Shown here piece by piece: positions 52,875 to 63,700 of a DNA stretch of 64,000 nt. Source of the stretch: a virus. Position numbers and translations under genes: made by a program. Where the stretch lies: the IMG/VR virus record IMGVR_UViG_3300030012_001663, positions 31,397 to 95,396 of that record; one strand, 5' to 3'. Under the pieces are notes generated by a model. It had not been told where the DNA came from. It did not search any database and saw only the letters and a list, made by a program, of their open reading frames with translations. How positions within the stretch are numbered: position 1 is the first letter of the stretch; every line of letters begins with the position of its first letter.

Positions 52875-52890
52875 AATTTTATATTTATTT

Positions 52891-52898
52891 CAAAGTTA
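52891..52898 (-). promoter_or_regulatory. Bacteroidota -7 promoter element for the 112-residue gene
   Basis: Read on the minus strand this is TAACTTTG (TAnnTTTG), 17 bases before the start at 52874. A TTG is present at 52913-52911 but only 12 bases away, too close for the usual 17-23 spacing. Confidence 0.45.
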
Positions 52899-52918
52899 AT
52901 AATTTTTTTCCAATAATC

Positions 52919-53566
52919 CTATGGCTGAAAGCCATCACCTGGTCCACCTGGTCCACCTGGCCCATCTGGATCTCCTGGGTCTCCACCACCACAACTACAA
53001 TCAGTAGCTGTAACTGTTCTTACATTACCATATCCTGTTCCAACAGAATTAGTAGCATAAGCTCTAATATAATAATTCATACTACCACAACAACATGGTA
53101 CCATAATAGCTTGCGTTTGATCACTATAGAAAAAACTAGTACTATTCTGATTAGTGCCACTTACAAGTTTAGTAGTTCCAAACTGTCCAATTGTAGGAGT
53201 AGTATTCATTGAACTATATACAAATCCATATTCAGTTGTTGGTGGCGTATTATTTGATACATTACCACTCATGTTGAGTTGACCACCTCCTCCACAACTA
53301 AAACTAGCTTGGAAAGTTAAAACACCTGGTACTGCTCCTGGTGGTGCCTTGTCATGATCATAATTATAAAACTCAGTCATAGCATGAGGTGCAACACCAT
53401 CTGGTCTATCAGCTATAGCATTATTAGTATTAATAGCACCATTATTGCCAGTTGACATATCTTTTAATGAAACATTACTAAATGTGTTGCTTCCACTATA
53501 GTTGTTATTATGCAACTCATTACGTATACCTCTTAGACTTATTGATCCTGATGCTGGTACTGCCAT
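52919..53566 (-). CDS. Tail-tip protein with FN3-like domain and collagen-like end
   Basis: A 215-residue protein. The start AVPASGSISLRGIRNELHNN is a motif I recall from tail proteins of many phages. Residues ~85-190 have a Bacteroidota FN3-like pattern: TEYGFVYSSMNTTPTIG and YYIRAYATNSVGTGYGNV. A CCCCGS-type run (VPCCCGSMNYY) and other Cys suggest metal or disulfide bonds. The C-terminus is collagen-like (GDPDGPGGPGGPGDGF). It directly abuts the big fibre gene. Probably a trimer-forming tip or adhesin; the receptor is unknown. Confidence 0.8.
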   Translation of the reverse strand: MAVPASGSISLRGIRNELHNNNYSGSNTFSNVSLKDMSTGNNGAINTNNAIADRPDGVAPHAMTEFYNYDHDKAPPGAVPGVLTFQASFSCGGGGQLNMSGNVSNNTPPTTEYGFVYSSMNTTPTIGQFGTTKLVSGTNQNSTSFFYSDQTQAIMVPCCCGSMNYYIRAYATNSVGTGYGNVRTVTATDCSCGGGDPGDPDGPGGPGGPGDGFQP

Positions 53567-56500
53567 TATTTCTCATTTATTTGTTGTTTGAGATCTGCTA
53601 CTTCAGCTTTTAATTCTTTGACAGCTTCTATAAGAACCGCTGTAAGTTTTTCATAATCTACAGTTTTGTATAGTTCTTCACTCTCATCTAAAAGAGGCAT
53701 TTTCTTTTCTCTAACAACTTCAGGTATTACTTCCTCTACCTCTTGTGCAATAACTCCTATATCTCTCTGATCTTTTCTACTACCTTTATTCCAAGTATAT
53801 TCAACACCTCTAAGTTTACATACTTTATCTAAAGCTCCATCAATTGTAAGCACATTATCTTTTAATCTTTCATCAGATATAGTACTTGAGTATGCAATAA
53901 CATCTCTCTCTACATGAAGATCACCATCATTTTCAAGACGCATATCTTCTGCCCCATCTAAAAAGAAACCTATAGTTGTAGTTCTAATTTGTATTTTATC
54001 TGATGTTCCAGCTCTACCTAATTGTAAATCTTCATTGTGTGATCTTATGACACCCCCATCAACTTGTACTTCCTTATTAAAATAAAATCTTGCTCTATCT
54101 GTTTGAAAATGTGCATATGATGTATTTTGAGCACCAATTTGTACATTACCACTTGGTGTATTTACTTGCCAGTATCCTGTAGTACCGCTTGATGGTGTAA
54201 GACTATAAGATGTATTATCTTTGTCTCTAAAATTAGTACCATCTACATTACCAGCTGATCTTATATTTTGACCTTGGACACCTTGGTCTACAGAAAATGC
54301 ATATGTGTCTAAGTTTTCATATGTGCTACCTTGTGTGCTATAACCTAATATAGAGTTTTGTATAACCGGTGTAACTGCAGTGTGAGATCCAAAATCATCT
54401 ATATCACCTTGCTCATATACGTTGACTTCATAAGTAGATGCAACAGTTACATATACTTGTAATTTTTTATTACCATATGTTTGATCTCCATCTTTTAAAA
54501 CTCTTACACCAGTAATTCTGTTTGAGTGACCACCTGTATTTAATACTGTATAATGTGAATCAGCATAACTACGCATCCATTCTATTCTTATATAAGAATG
54601 ATCACCACTATCTCCATCTGTAACAATAATCTCTCCAGCTTGTCTATTGCTTGTGTTTTCTGCAACTGTCATCCAACCAGGTCCAACATTTGCACTAGTT
54701 TTACCTGTTCTTCTAAAAAATCTAGTTGCTTCAAAACCATCAACTCTATCAGCATCTAACCCTGATCCTGAACCATCATTACCTGCATGCCATGCTGTAT
54801 TTCCTCTTATGTATACATTTCCAGTACAATAATGATTTAGATATAAATGTCCATCCCTACCTGCATCTATATGCAAATTATCATTTGAGTTTCTTATTCT
54901 TGAAATACCAGCTGAGTTTGAAGTTGTCCAACCTCCAATATAAAGTTTCTTGTTATATGAACTATTTTCAAAAACTAATCCCTGAGTATCTGTAGCTGCC
55001 CAAGTATATGTAACTCCTGCACTTACTCCGTCATCTGCATTACTTCTTAAAAAATCACTAGCATGTAAGCTATCTACTGTATCAGCGTTACTTACTGATT
55101 GTGAACCAATGTTACCAGTATGTATAAACTCTCTCCAACTACTTAATGAACCGCTTACATTTCTTCTAAAGTAAATATCATCACTGTGAAAACAAGCTGC
55201 TATATCAACATAGTAACCATTACTGTTACCATGATTCATTATTAAATGATGGAACCAATCACTAAATGGATTACCTGGTGTAGATCCATTCTGTCCTGTG
55301 CCACCACTACCACTCTGATCCATCCACTGTAAATAGCTTCCACCATATGATATTGTAGATTCTTCATAAAGCTTACTGTGTTGATGGCTATTATTAGCAA
55401 CAACTGTAGTTAATGTAGCGTTTCCTGAGCCGTCCCAACTAACACTACCTGAAACATCACCATTTAAAGTTAATGTTCTTGCTGTAGTCCATTTTGCAGC
55501 AGATGATGCAGTTGAAGCATTACCTGATAATGCCCCTACAAATGTTGCTGCTTGAAGAGAGGCATTGTTTGTTGAACCATCACAATCAAAATGAAATCTT
55601 CCAACTCCATTAGCATCATCAAATCTAATAAAATCATTGTTTGCAAATTTTATTTTATTAGAAGATCCAACAACAGGAGTGTTCATTGTTATTGTGTTGA
55701 ACGTACAAGATGTTGTTGTAGAAGCACCTCTACCTGTTACTGTTGCTAGTGTGTCTGCTTCAGCAGCTGATCCACTATTATCTGTAAAGTTTGCAGATAT
55801 TGTTCCTCCATCATTCTGTGTAAGGGTTATAGTCTTTGTGCTTGTACCTGTTACTGCAATACCTGTAATATGATTATTAGAAGCTGTATTCCACTCGTCT
55901 ATAGTTGTTTGTGAAAAATTTGCAGATGTCCAAACATCATGATAAGTACCCCATCCTTCACAACAATCTCTTAGTGCTCTTATCTTTAGTTTTCCTTCAT
56001 CTGAACTATGCCAACCTGTAGACAATTCAAAACCAAGACTAGTAGTAGGCATAACTTGTAACGTAGCATCATAGGTAAATGGTCTATTACTTCCTGAAGA
56101 ATAACCACTATAAGCCCATACTCCTTGGCCGTGATTACCTCTATTACTAGTTGATGTACTACTTGCTACATAATTTATATTTTGCCCCAAACCAGCACCT
56201 CCTCTATAATAAGTACCATGTTGACCATCAAGTTTATCTGCATCTAATCCTGAAAGTGCTCCGTCATTGCCAGCGTGCCATATGGTATTACCCTTGTGAG
56301 TTATACCACTAGAACTAAAAGCCAATTCATAATTTGTGTTTCCAGATGTTGAAAATTTCATCGCATCTGGAGATCCTTCATGGTAAAATATACCATAAGA
56401 AGTTGCACCTTTTAATTCTATAATAGGAGCAACGCTTCCTGCTGTCCAATCATAAACAAGTTTATCAAACTCTAAAGTTCCCCCAACCAAATTAGTGAAT

Positions 56501-58836
56501 GTATCTGTAGCATCACTTCTTAAGTAAGACGAACCTTGAACACCATCTAATAAGTCTGCATCTAAACCTGAACCAGAGCCATCGTTACCAGTGTTCCATA
56601 ATTTATATTCAGTAGCTTGAACATAACCAGTAGGTGCTGATGTACTGCCATTATTTGAATCAAATGGTGTTATACTACCATCACTTATATGACCTGTAGC
56701 AGTTAATTCTGAAAATTGACCAACTCTAACATATATATCTGTAGCAGATGTACTAACATCTACTTGTCCTACTTCATCAACAACTTCATCTGTGGCACTA
56801 GCATTATAATAAACTATATCATAATTATTGTCATTATTAAATTGACCAACAATTTTACCAAAAGCAGGTAAAGTTCCATCACTATATGAACTGCTTCTAC
56901 CTGCTAATTCAATTATAAACCTTGATGATTGGCCTCCGCTAATTCTAGCTATTCTATAATATTGATTACTAGAAGATGCTGTATTTTGTAAAGCCCTCCA
57001 ACTGTGAAAGCTATTATTACCATCACTTGAAAAACCATCATCTGCCTGTAATACTCCTTCTACAGTTATATCACCTTCAAATGTACCACCAGCTTTCAAT
57101 ACGTATCTATCATCGTGAGTATGACTGTTATTTACAACTTGAGCAGAAAGAGTTACATTTGCTGATCCGTCTAAAGTAACAGAACCGTTTAAATCTCCAG
57201 ATAAAGTTATAGTTCTACCAGTTGTCCAAGCATCTGCGTTAGGGTGATAATTATCTGCAAAAACTCTTTGGCCTGTCCCCCATGTACTCCCATTCCAAGC
57301 ACCTTTCCAAATATACATTTTTGGATCACCTGTGTTTTGGCCTTTATGAAAAGTAATTGCATTGGGTCCACCAGCGGAACTATCTGAATAAGTGTCAAGG
57401 GCAATCATATCTAAATATGATCCTCCTTGATTTCCTGTCATACCGTTAAATGTAGTAAAGAAAGGTCTTATTGCTTGAACTCCACTAACAATTCCAGTAG
57501 CACTTGGTTTTACATCTCTGTCATCAGTTGAATCTAATCTATGATGAAAGTGACTATCATCTGCTACTTGTCCTGATAATGTTACGTTTGCAGAACCATC
57601 TATAGATACAGATCCACTTAAGTCACCTCCTAATGTAATAGTTCTGGCAGTTGTCCACTTATCTGCATTCGGATGATAACTATCATGAAAAATTTTATTA
57701 TCATAACTTGTACCATCACCTATATAAAGACTTCCAGCATTATTCATCAACCATTTTTCATTTGAAGTACCAAAAGTTGATGTACCAGTATTACCAGCTG
57801 CAAGCATTATAGGACCAGTTCTCATAAAACCTTGAACTTGAAGTTTTGCAGAGGAACTTGCTGATATTTCCCCACCTAGATTTAATTGAGTACCTTCAGT
57901 TTCTACATCTTTTCTTAAATATCTTGTGTCATGGTTATGTGAAGCTGGAGGATCACCTATTGCTGCTGCCCCAATATCACTACGTACTTGAGCTGCAGAT
58001 CTAGTTTTAATTACTCCACTATCACTTGTTAAAAATACAGATGCAGCAGAACCTAAAGCACCAAGAGTATATAAAGTTGTACCTGTAGAATCCCATCCAA
58101 TTCTTCTTGTACCTCCTGTAGAAATATCTACATGATCACCAGCAGAACTATAAATACCTGTATTAGTATCATTAGCGTTTACTGAATGTCTTCTACCAAA
58201 GTTAATTGCTGGTATTGCTTCTGTTCCTGGTGGAACCTCTATATAAGAATTATTAGTAACTTGTAGTCCTACAAATTTTACAAAAGTAGTTCCTCCATTA
58301 CTTGTAATTTGTAAAGGTGTTGTATTATCACTATCATGTATATAGGTACCTGTACTACTTTGAAATATTCTACTAGTAACAAGATTATCATTAGATGAAA
58401 ATACTGGAAGTCTTCCTGTGTTTCCTACACCTGTCCTGGTAACTACTGTATTACCGCCTATAGTTAAAGAAGAAAATGCACCTGCCTGAGCATAAATAGA
58501 GCGCCATTTATAAGATGTGCCACCTAAGTCATAACCTAAATCAACAGAAGGCTGTAAATGTTGATTAAATAACCATGAATTTCTAGCATCATTCCAAACT
58601 ATAGTATAGTCAGATCCACCTTTAAGAGTTATACCTCCTCCATCAGCTGTTGTATCTGATGGTGTACTTACTTGACCTATAATAATATTCTTATCTTCTA
58701 CAATAAGATTCTGTGTATCTAAAGTAGTAGTTGATCCGCTGACAGTTAAATCACCGCCAACAACAACATCTCCGTTACTTGTATAAGTATCAGATGTAAG
58801 TAATAGATGTCTCTTTGATGATGTAACTGTTGCCAT
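53566..58836 (-). CDS. T4-like long tail fibre with S74 intramolecular chaperone
   Basis: A 1756-residue fibre. The N-terminal ~100 residues (VVGGDLTVSGSTTTLDTQNL ... IIIGQVSTPSD) resemble marine phage structural fibre starts. The shaft contains several T4 gp37-like elements: three W-T-T-x-R-T-[IL]-T-L-x-G-D repeats; D-G-x-D-A-D-x-L/V-D-G repeats (GLDADLLDG, GLDADKLDG, GLDADRVDG); and four H-x-H sites (HNH at 300-302, then HFH, HTH, HQH) like those that hold metal along gp37. The C-terminus (residues 1654-1756) is a peptidase S74/chaperone domain with S1654 and K1659 of SDERLKDNV, which would cut itself off after helping the trimer fold. The mature fibre would end near residue 1653. Confidence 0.9.
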   Translation of the reverse strand: MATVTSSKRHLLLTSDTYTSNGDVVVGGDLTVSGSTTTLDTQNLIVEDKNIIIGQVSTPSDTTADGGGITLKGGSDYTIVWNDARNSWLFNQHLQPSVDLGYDLGGTSYKWRSIYAQAGAFSSLTIGGNTVVTRTGVGNTGRLPVFSSNDNLVTSRIFQSSTGTYIHDSDNTTPLQITSNGGTTFVKFVGLQVTNNSYIEVPPGTEAIPAINFGRRHSVNANDTNTGIYSSAGDHVDISTGGTRRIGWDSTGTTLYTLGALGSAASVFLTSDSGVIKTRSAAQVRSDIGAAAIGDPPASHNHDTRYLRKDVETEGTQLNLGGEISASSSAKLQVQGFMRTGPIMLAAGNTGTSTFGTSNEKWLMNNAGSLYIGDGTSYDNKIFHDSYHPNADKWTTARTITLGGDLSGSVSIDGSANVTLSGQVADDSHFHHRLDSTDDRDVKPSATGIVSGVQAIRPFFTTFNGMTGNQGGSYLDMIALDTYSDSSAGGPNAITFHKGQNTGDPKMYIWKGAWNGSTWGTGQRVFADNYHPNADAWTTGRTITLSGDLNGSVTLDGSANVTLSAQVVNNSHTHDDRYVLKAGGTFEGDITVEGVLQADDGFSSDGNNSFHSWRALQNTASSSNQYYRIARISGGQSSRFIIELAGRSSSYSDGTLPAFGKIVGQFNNDNNYDIVYYNASATDEVVDEVGQVDVSTSATDIYVRVGQFSELTATGHISDGSITPFDSNNGSTSAPTGYVQATEYKLWNTGNDGSGSGLDADLLDGVQGSSYLRSDATDTFTNLVGGTLEFDKLVYDWTAGSVAPIIELKGATSYGIFYHEGSPDAMKFSTSGNTNYELAFSSSGITHKGNTIWHAGNDGALSGLDADKLDGQHGTYYRGGAGLGQNINYVASSTSTSNRGNHGQGVWAYSGYSSGSNRPFTYDATLQVMPTTSLGFELSTGWHSSDEGKLKIRALRDCCEGWGTYHDVWTSANFSQTTIDEWNTASNNHITGIAVTGTSTKTITLTQNDGGTISANFTDNSGSAAEADTLATVTGRGASTTTSCTFNTITMNTPVVGSSNKIKFANNDFIRFDDANGVGRFHFDCDGSTNNASLQAATFVGALSGNASTASSAAKWTTARTLTLNGDVSGSVSWDGSGNATLTTVVANNSHQHSKLYEESTISYGGSYLQWMDQSGSGGTGQNGSTPGNPFSDWFHHLIMNHGNSNGYYVDIAACFHSDDIYFRRNVSGSLSSWREFIHTGNIGSQSVSNADTVDSLHASDFLRSNADDGVSAGVTYTWAATDTQGLVFENSSYNKKLYIGGWTTSNSAGISRIRNSNDNLHIDAGRDGHLYLNHYCTGNVYIRGNTAWHAGNDGSGSGLDADRVDGFEATRFFRRTGKTSANVGPGWMTVAENTSNRQAGEIIVTDGDSGDHSYIRIEWMRSYADSHYTVLNTGGHSNRITGVRVLKDGDQTYGNKKLQVYVTVASTYEVNVYEQGDIDDFGSHTAVTPVIQNSILGYSTQGSTYENLDTYAFSVDQGVQGQNIRSAGNVDGTNFRDKDNTSYSLTPSSGTTGYWQVNTPSGNVQIGAQNTSYAHFQTDRARFYFNKEVQVDGGVIRSHNEDLQLGRAGTSDKIQIRTTTIGFFLDGAEDMRLENDGDLHVERDVIAYSSTISDERLKDNVLTIDGALDKVCKLRGVEYTWNKGSRKDQRDIGVIAQEVEEVIPEVVREKKMPLLDESEELYKTVDYEKLTAVLIEAVKELKAEVADLKQQINEK

Positions 58837-60576
58837 TTATCTTAATCTTTTTCTAGTTATTTTAAACTTAATATTTGAATTCTTTGCAGCATCATGCATA
58901 CTACCATAAGATACAAATAAAAACCCTTTATTCCCAATATAATAAGGTGCCATATCAGGTTGACCCGTTGCAGTAAACTTAACTCTTAACTGTGTTCCTG
59001 ATGTTCCAAAGGTATGTGACTCATCACTTGTTCTATCAAATGTTTCCCATGTACTACCATTATCATTAGAAACATATACTGTTAAAGTGCAACCACTAGG
59101 TACCTTAAAATTATTAGAATTACCTACATAAACTTGATCTATATTTGCACTATTAGCAAGAGTAAAAGTACCAAACACAGCTTCCCAATTTCCTATAAGT
59201 TGATTTGGATAATCTGTTTCTTCCCATATTTTAAATGAATGACCATCATTACTATAACCCATTTGTATCCAATAGTTAGTACCATTAGCAGATGACATTA
59301 AAACCATAGGAGAACCATAATCAGATCTATATGATCTACCTCTGCCACCTGTTGTTGTATCCTCAGTAATATTATCATGTCTTAAAACTATAGCTGTTTG
59401 TTCATTTTCAAAATCTACAAAACCTCTAATAGTAGCCCATCCTCTATCAGGTGATGTAACACAATGACTTGGGTATCCAGGTAACTTATCCATAGGTGTA
59501 CCTGTTGTTTTTTGATATTTGTTACCAAATCTAAAGTTTACTGGTACTTCAAAATTGTTTGCCCAATTATTAAAAAACTCAACTCTTTTTTGAATTGTAG
59601 GTGGATTACCAGAAAAACATGGTGTAATATCCATTTTAAGTAATCTTGAAGATCCTCCGGTACAAATAATATTAGGTGCATTTACTGGATCTTCTATGAA
59701 TAAACCTTGTTCATAACCATCATCTCCTTCACCTGCATCTGCTACATCACACCAAATAGTTCTTGGTGATGCTGAAGATGCATCTTCTACTACTGTAAAC
59801 ATAGCATTATAAAATGGGAACCAAAATACTCTATCATTTACTTCATCATAAAATAAAGTATGTCTGTATCCATTTCTATCTATTGGTGATGTTCCTGATT
59901 TATAAACAGAAGAGCTTGTCATATCAAGTATTTCTTCTGTACCGGATACAGTCCTTCTCATTAGTTTTTTATAGTGACGTGCATTATGTTCTCCTGCATA
60001 TATCCATTGTCCTGCTGCAACAAGACCGCTTGTATATGAATTACCAACTCTTCTTATAGTAGAGCCAGATGTATTTGAACTGCCTATAAAATATTGTGGA
60101 TTAGAATGAGATGGTCTAGCATCTTTAACAAATGTTGTACCTCCATTCAAACAACCACTATAATCAAATGTTGTATAGCCATTTACATTATAAGTCATTA
60201 CAACACCTTTTTTATTTATTTTATCTATAGCTACAGATTGTAAGTGATTATATGTAGCTGAGGTGTCTCTATAAAGAAATTGGGTTTCTTGAAATATTTT
60301 AGTTAGAGTTCCATCATTATTTAATCTTCTACAAGCAAACCCATCTCCCCAACCTACTGTAAATAATAAATCACCATCTATTTCATAACCATTAGGAAAA
60401 CCAATTACTCTATCACCTCCATCATATTCACCACTACTAGAACTTGTATGTAAATTAGACATACCACCTTTAAATACAGGTATAAGACCAAACTGACCTC
60501 TAGAGGCAGCTATAGCACAACCTGTAAGTGACAAATCATTGCTATTATCTAAAAGTACTGTCTTAAAGTTAGCCAT
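58837..60576 (-). CDS. 579-residue fibre-associated or receptor-binding protein candidate
   Basis: A protein rich in Gly, Tyr, Trp and Asn with short beta-strand pairs and no helix-rich region. It carries repeated W/Y-containing strands (TVGWGDGFACRRLNNDG; HTLFYDEVNDRVFWFPFYN; FLFVSYGSMHD). The pattern is compatible with a beta-propeller or beta-helix receptor-binding fold. It overlaps the 53-residue gene by eight bases and abuts the S74 fibre gene, so the three form a fibre module. No named family is recognised. Confidence 0.75.
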   Translation of the reverse strand: MANFKTVLLDNSNDLSLTGCAIAASRGQFGLIPVFKGGMSNLHTSSSSGEYDGGDRVIGFPNGYEIDGDLLFTVGWGDGFACRRLNNDGTLTKIFQETQFLYRDTSATYNHLQSVAIDKINKKGVVMTYNVNGYTTFDYSGCLNGGTTFVKDARPSHSNPQYFIGSSNTSGSTIRRVGNSYTSGLVAAGQWIYAGEHNARHYKKLMRRTVSGTEEILDMTSSSVYKSGTSPIDRNGYRHTLFYDEVNDRVFWFPFYNAMFTVVEDASSASPRTIWCDVADAGEGDDGYEQGLFIEDPVNAPNIICTGGSSRLLKMDITPCFSGNPPTIQKRVEFFNNWANNFEVPVNFRFGNKYQKTTGTPMDKLPGYPSHCVTSPDRGWATIRGFVDFENEQTAIVLRHDNITEDTTTGGRGRSYRSDYGSPMVLMSSANGTNYWIQMGYSNDGHSFKIWEETDYPNQLIGNWEAVFGTFTLANSANIDQVYVGNSNNFKVPSGCTLTVYVSNDNGSTWETFDRTSDESHTFGTSGTQLRVKFTATGQPDMAPYYIGNKGFLFVSYGSMHDAAKNSNIKFKITRKRLR

Positions 60577-60730
60577 TCTGTAATTCTTGTATTTTGCTAT
60601 TAGCTTCTGCTAATCCAATTTTTAATAATATAATAAGCTGATCATCTTCATTTCTTTCTATTTCTATTTGAAGATCCTCTTCTCTATCAGCTTTAATTTT
60701 TTCCCAATATTCTAAACTATCTGCTTCCAT
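60569..60730 (-). CDS. 53-residue acidic protein inside the fibre module
   Basis: A short gene found between two fibre genes. The ATG at 60730 overlaps the upstream stop (TAATG) and the TAA overlaps the next gene's ATG-GCT. The product (MEADSLEYWEKIKADREEDL and then a short hydrophobic helix LIILLKIGLAEA) is Glu/Asp-rich and helical, like small fibre-assembly chaperones. Function unknown; the coupling on both sides supports translation. Confidence 0.65.
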   Translation of the reverse strand: MEADSLEYWEKIKADREEDLQIEIERNEDDQLIILLKIGLAEANSKIQELQNG

Positions 60731-63700
60731 TATGTCACTGTTGTTTCAACCCAGAACTGATGATAGTTGAGGTTATTGTTACCACTTATTTCATACATAT
60801 AACTTTTATTCATGCCAGAATATATCAAAGTAGCTGATGACCTTGATAAACTTCCTTGACTAGCGTGTTCATGTTTGTATACATTATATGCTGTAACAAA
60901 TCTTGCATTACTGCTTGGTGGATCCCATTGTATATAAAACGCAGTATTTAAATTTACTACACTCATATTAGTTGGCTCAACCGGAGTTGTAACCGTATAT
61001 GTTATACTACCTGATAATGCATTAGACATTACTCCTGTCTTCATTGCATATACTCTGTATGCTTGAGCTCCAGAATCATCAAAAGAATCATCTATAACAC
61101 TCATAGTAGCACTCATTGAGGCAGGTTCTATTACAGAAATCAATGAATAATCACCACCATTAGCTGAACCAAATACTAGGTATTGATCTATATTTGATGT
61201 ACTTGATGCATTAAATGTTACATTTACTGTATTGTTTACTATACTTAAATTTAAGTTAGTTGGTGCACTCGGTGCAGTTACTGTAGTACCTTGTAAGTCA
61301 CTCCAAGATGCTGTTATTGTACCCCCGTCATTTTGATTTAATGTAAGGGTTTTTGTAGATGTACCTGATACAGAAGCACTAATAATCATATTATCATGTG
61401 CCTCATTCCATGTTGTAGAAGTACCACCTGTTGCAGCTATTACTCCATTAACAGTTAATCCATCATTTATATAAACATCACCTGAGCCAGATTGTAAGGT
61501 TAATTGATATGGATTTGCTGTTTGTATAAATCCGTTTGTATATAGTCTAATAGCGTCAGGATCATTAGTACCATGTATAGAAACATAATCTGTACTTGCA
61601 TTATCATCTGAAGGCACTAAGTGTAATACACCTTCATTTTGTTCATTTGGAGAAGCACTTTCAGATGTTTCATGCATTATATATCCAGGATCATTACTAT
61701 TAGTTCCTGCCTGAAAATATATATATGACTTATCTGTTGAAGAGTCTGCAAAAGTATCTGCTATACTTGTTGTACCATTCTCTGTATATATGTCTATTCT
61801 AGGATTATTACCCGTTTCTCCAACAAACAAATGATCAAAATGTCCTTCTGCCCATTTATTTGCATTTGATCCTAGATCATATGTAGAGTCTGCTGATGGT
61901 ATAATATCACCAGCAAAAGAACCAAACTGTGATACATAATTAGCTGTTGTTAAAACAAGTGCGTTAGTTGCGTGATTAGTGCTTGATCCAAATCTTAAAT
62001 CAGCAGAAGAATCAACTCCTAAGTATCTTGAGAAACCACTACCTGAAGAAGGAGACACAGTAAAGTTAATGCCTACTTGCATTGTAGAAGCGGCACTTCT
62101 TTTTACCGTTAAAGGATTTGCTATATTACCATCATCTACAACAGCACCAAGAATATTACCTTGTGGATCAAAAGTTCCTGTAACAGTAGTGTTTTCATTA
62201 AGAGTTATAGCACTACTTGTAATAGTCATTGAGTTAACTGTAGAGCCATTTGCCTGGAAGGCTATGCTACCAGTATTGTTGTCTAAAGTAAAGTTACCAG
62301 AAGTGTTACCTGTCATATCCACTTGCGTGTTAGACTGGTTCATACTTATTGACCCTTCAGATATTACATTACCACTTTGATCTACGGTAAATACTACGTT
62401 TCCTGCAGCGTATGTACTTGTATTAGATAGTATTTGGAATTCATGTGTATTTTCATCATTGTTAGCATCTACATAAAACCTATGTCCTTGATTAGATATA
62501 TAATTTATATAAGCAGCTGTGTTGTTTTGTATTTTATCTTTAGTATGTAAATTATCAAAATACCCATGTTGAAATCTAACACCATTAGTACCTATAGTAT
62601 GTGTAGAATCTGCATTAGTTCTAAGACCATTTATGGTTATATTATTATCTGTTACTGAGCCTCTTTCTACTACAGTATCTAATGTATCTTGTTCAGTAAT
62701 TCCTGCTATTGCATTATCTACATAAGTTTTATTTGCTGCATCTGTTCCTGCACTAACTGTATCTACACCTTGTATTCTACCTGTACCACCTAAAATAATA
62801 TCTCCACCACTTACAGTTATATCACCTGCAAAAGTTACAGCACCACCTCCACTAGTATTTATATCTGAAATATTTATTAATTCTAAATTATTGGTACCTG
62901 AAACTCTCCTAAAGCCATTTAAAAAACTGTTACCTGCATTGTTTTTAAACTTTAATGTTCCTCCGGCAAGAAAATTGTTATCAGATTGTATGTAGGAAGT
63001 GGCTTCTATATTGCCTGTAAAAGTTCCGTTACCACTAACTGTTAGTGAGCCATTTGGTATACTAACATCCCCATCATAACTAACTCTAAAACTTTCTGCT
63101 AAACCACTACTGTTACCAGACTCATCGCTTCCAATAGGAGCTGTATATACCACAAATGAACCAGCACCTTCTTTTGATATTGCGTTAGCATCTGCATCAG
63201 GACCAACCTGAGCACCTATACGTACTTGAGGTGTGAAATTTGCATTAGTATCAGTAAACTTAAAGTCTATAAAACTTTGTTGCTGTGATATATCATTACC
63301 AACGTTATTATCAAGTTCTAAAAAAGTAGTACCAGTTGAACTGCCAGATGTGTTTGTTGATAAACCAATTTCTAAAGCACCAGTCATTGTATCACCGGTA
63401 ACATTTACGTATCTTGTGTCAGCATCTGCTTGTGTTATACCAGAACCACCAGTAGATACACTACCATCAGCCATCAAGAACTGTGAAGATGTACCGCCTG
63501 ATTTTATAAACGAAGTAGAGGTCAGTCCTTGAAAAGTACCATTTCTATGTAACTCAACTCTTGTTGTTCCTGAGTCTTGTATTCTTAGCAAGTCATCATT
63601 ATCTCCATCTAATCCAGTGACGTTTATTCTAAAACCACTTGCATTATTAGTGGAGTTTGCAACTAAAATAGGACCAGCGTTACTTATACGTATATTACCA

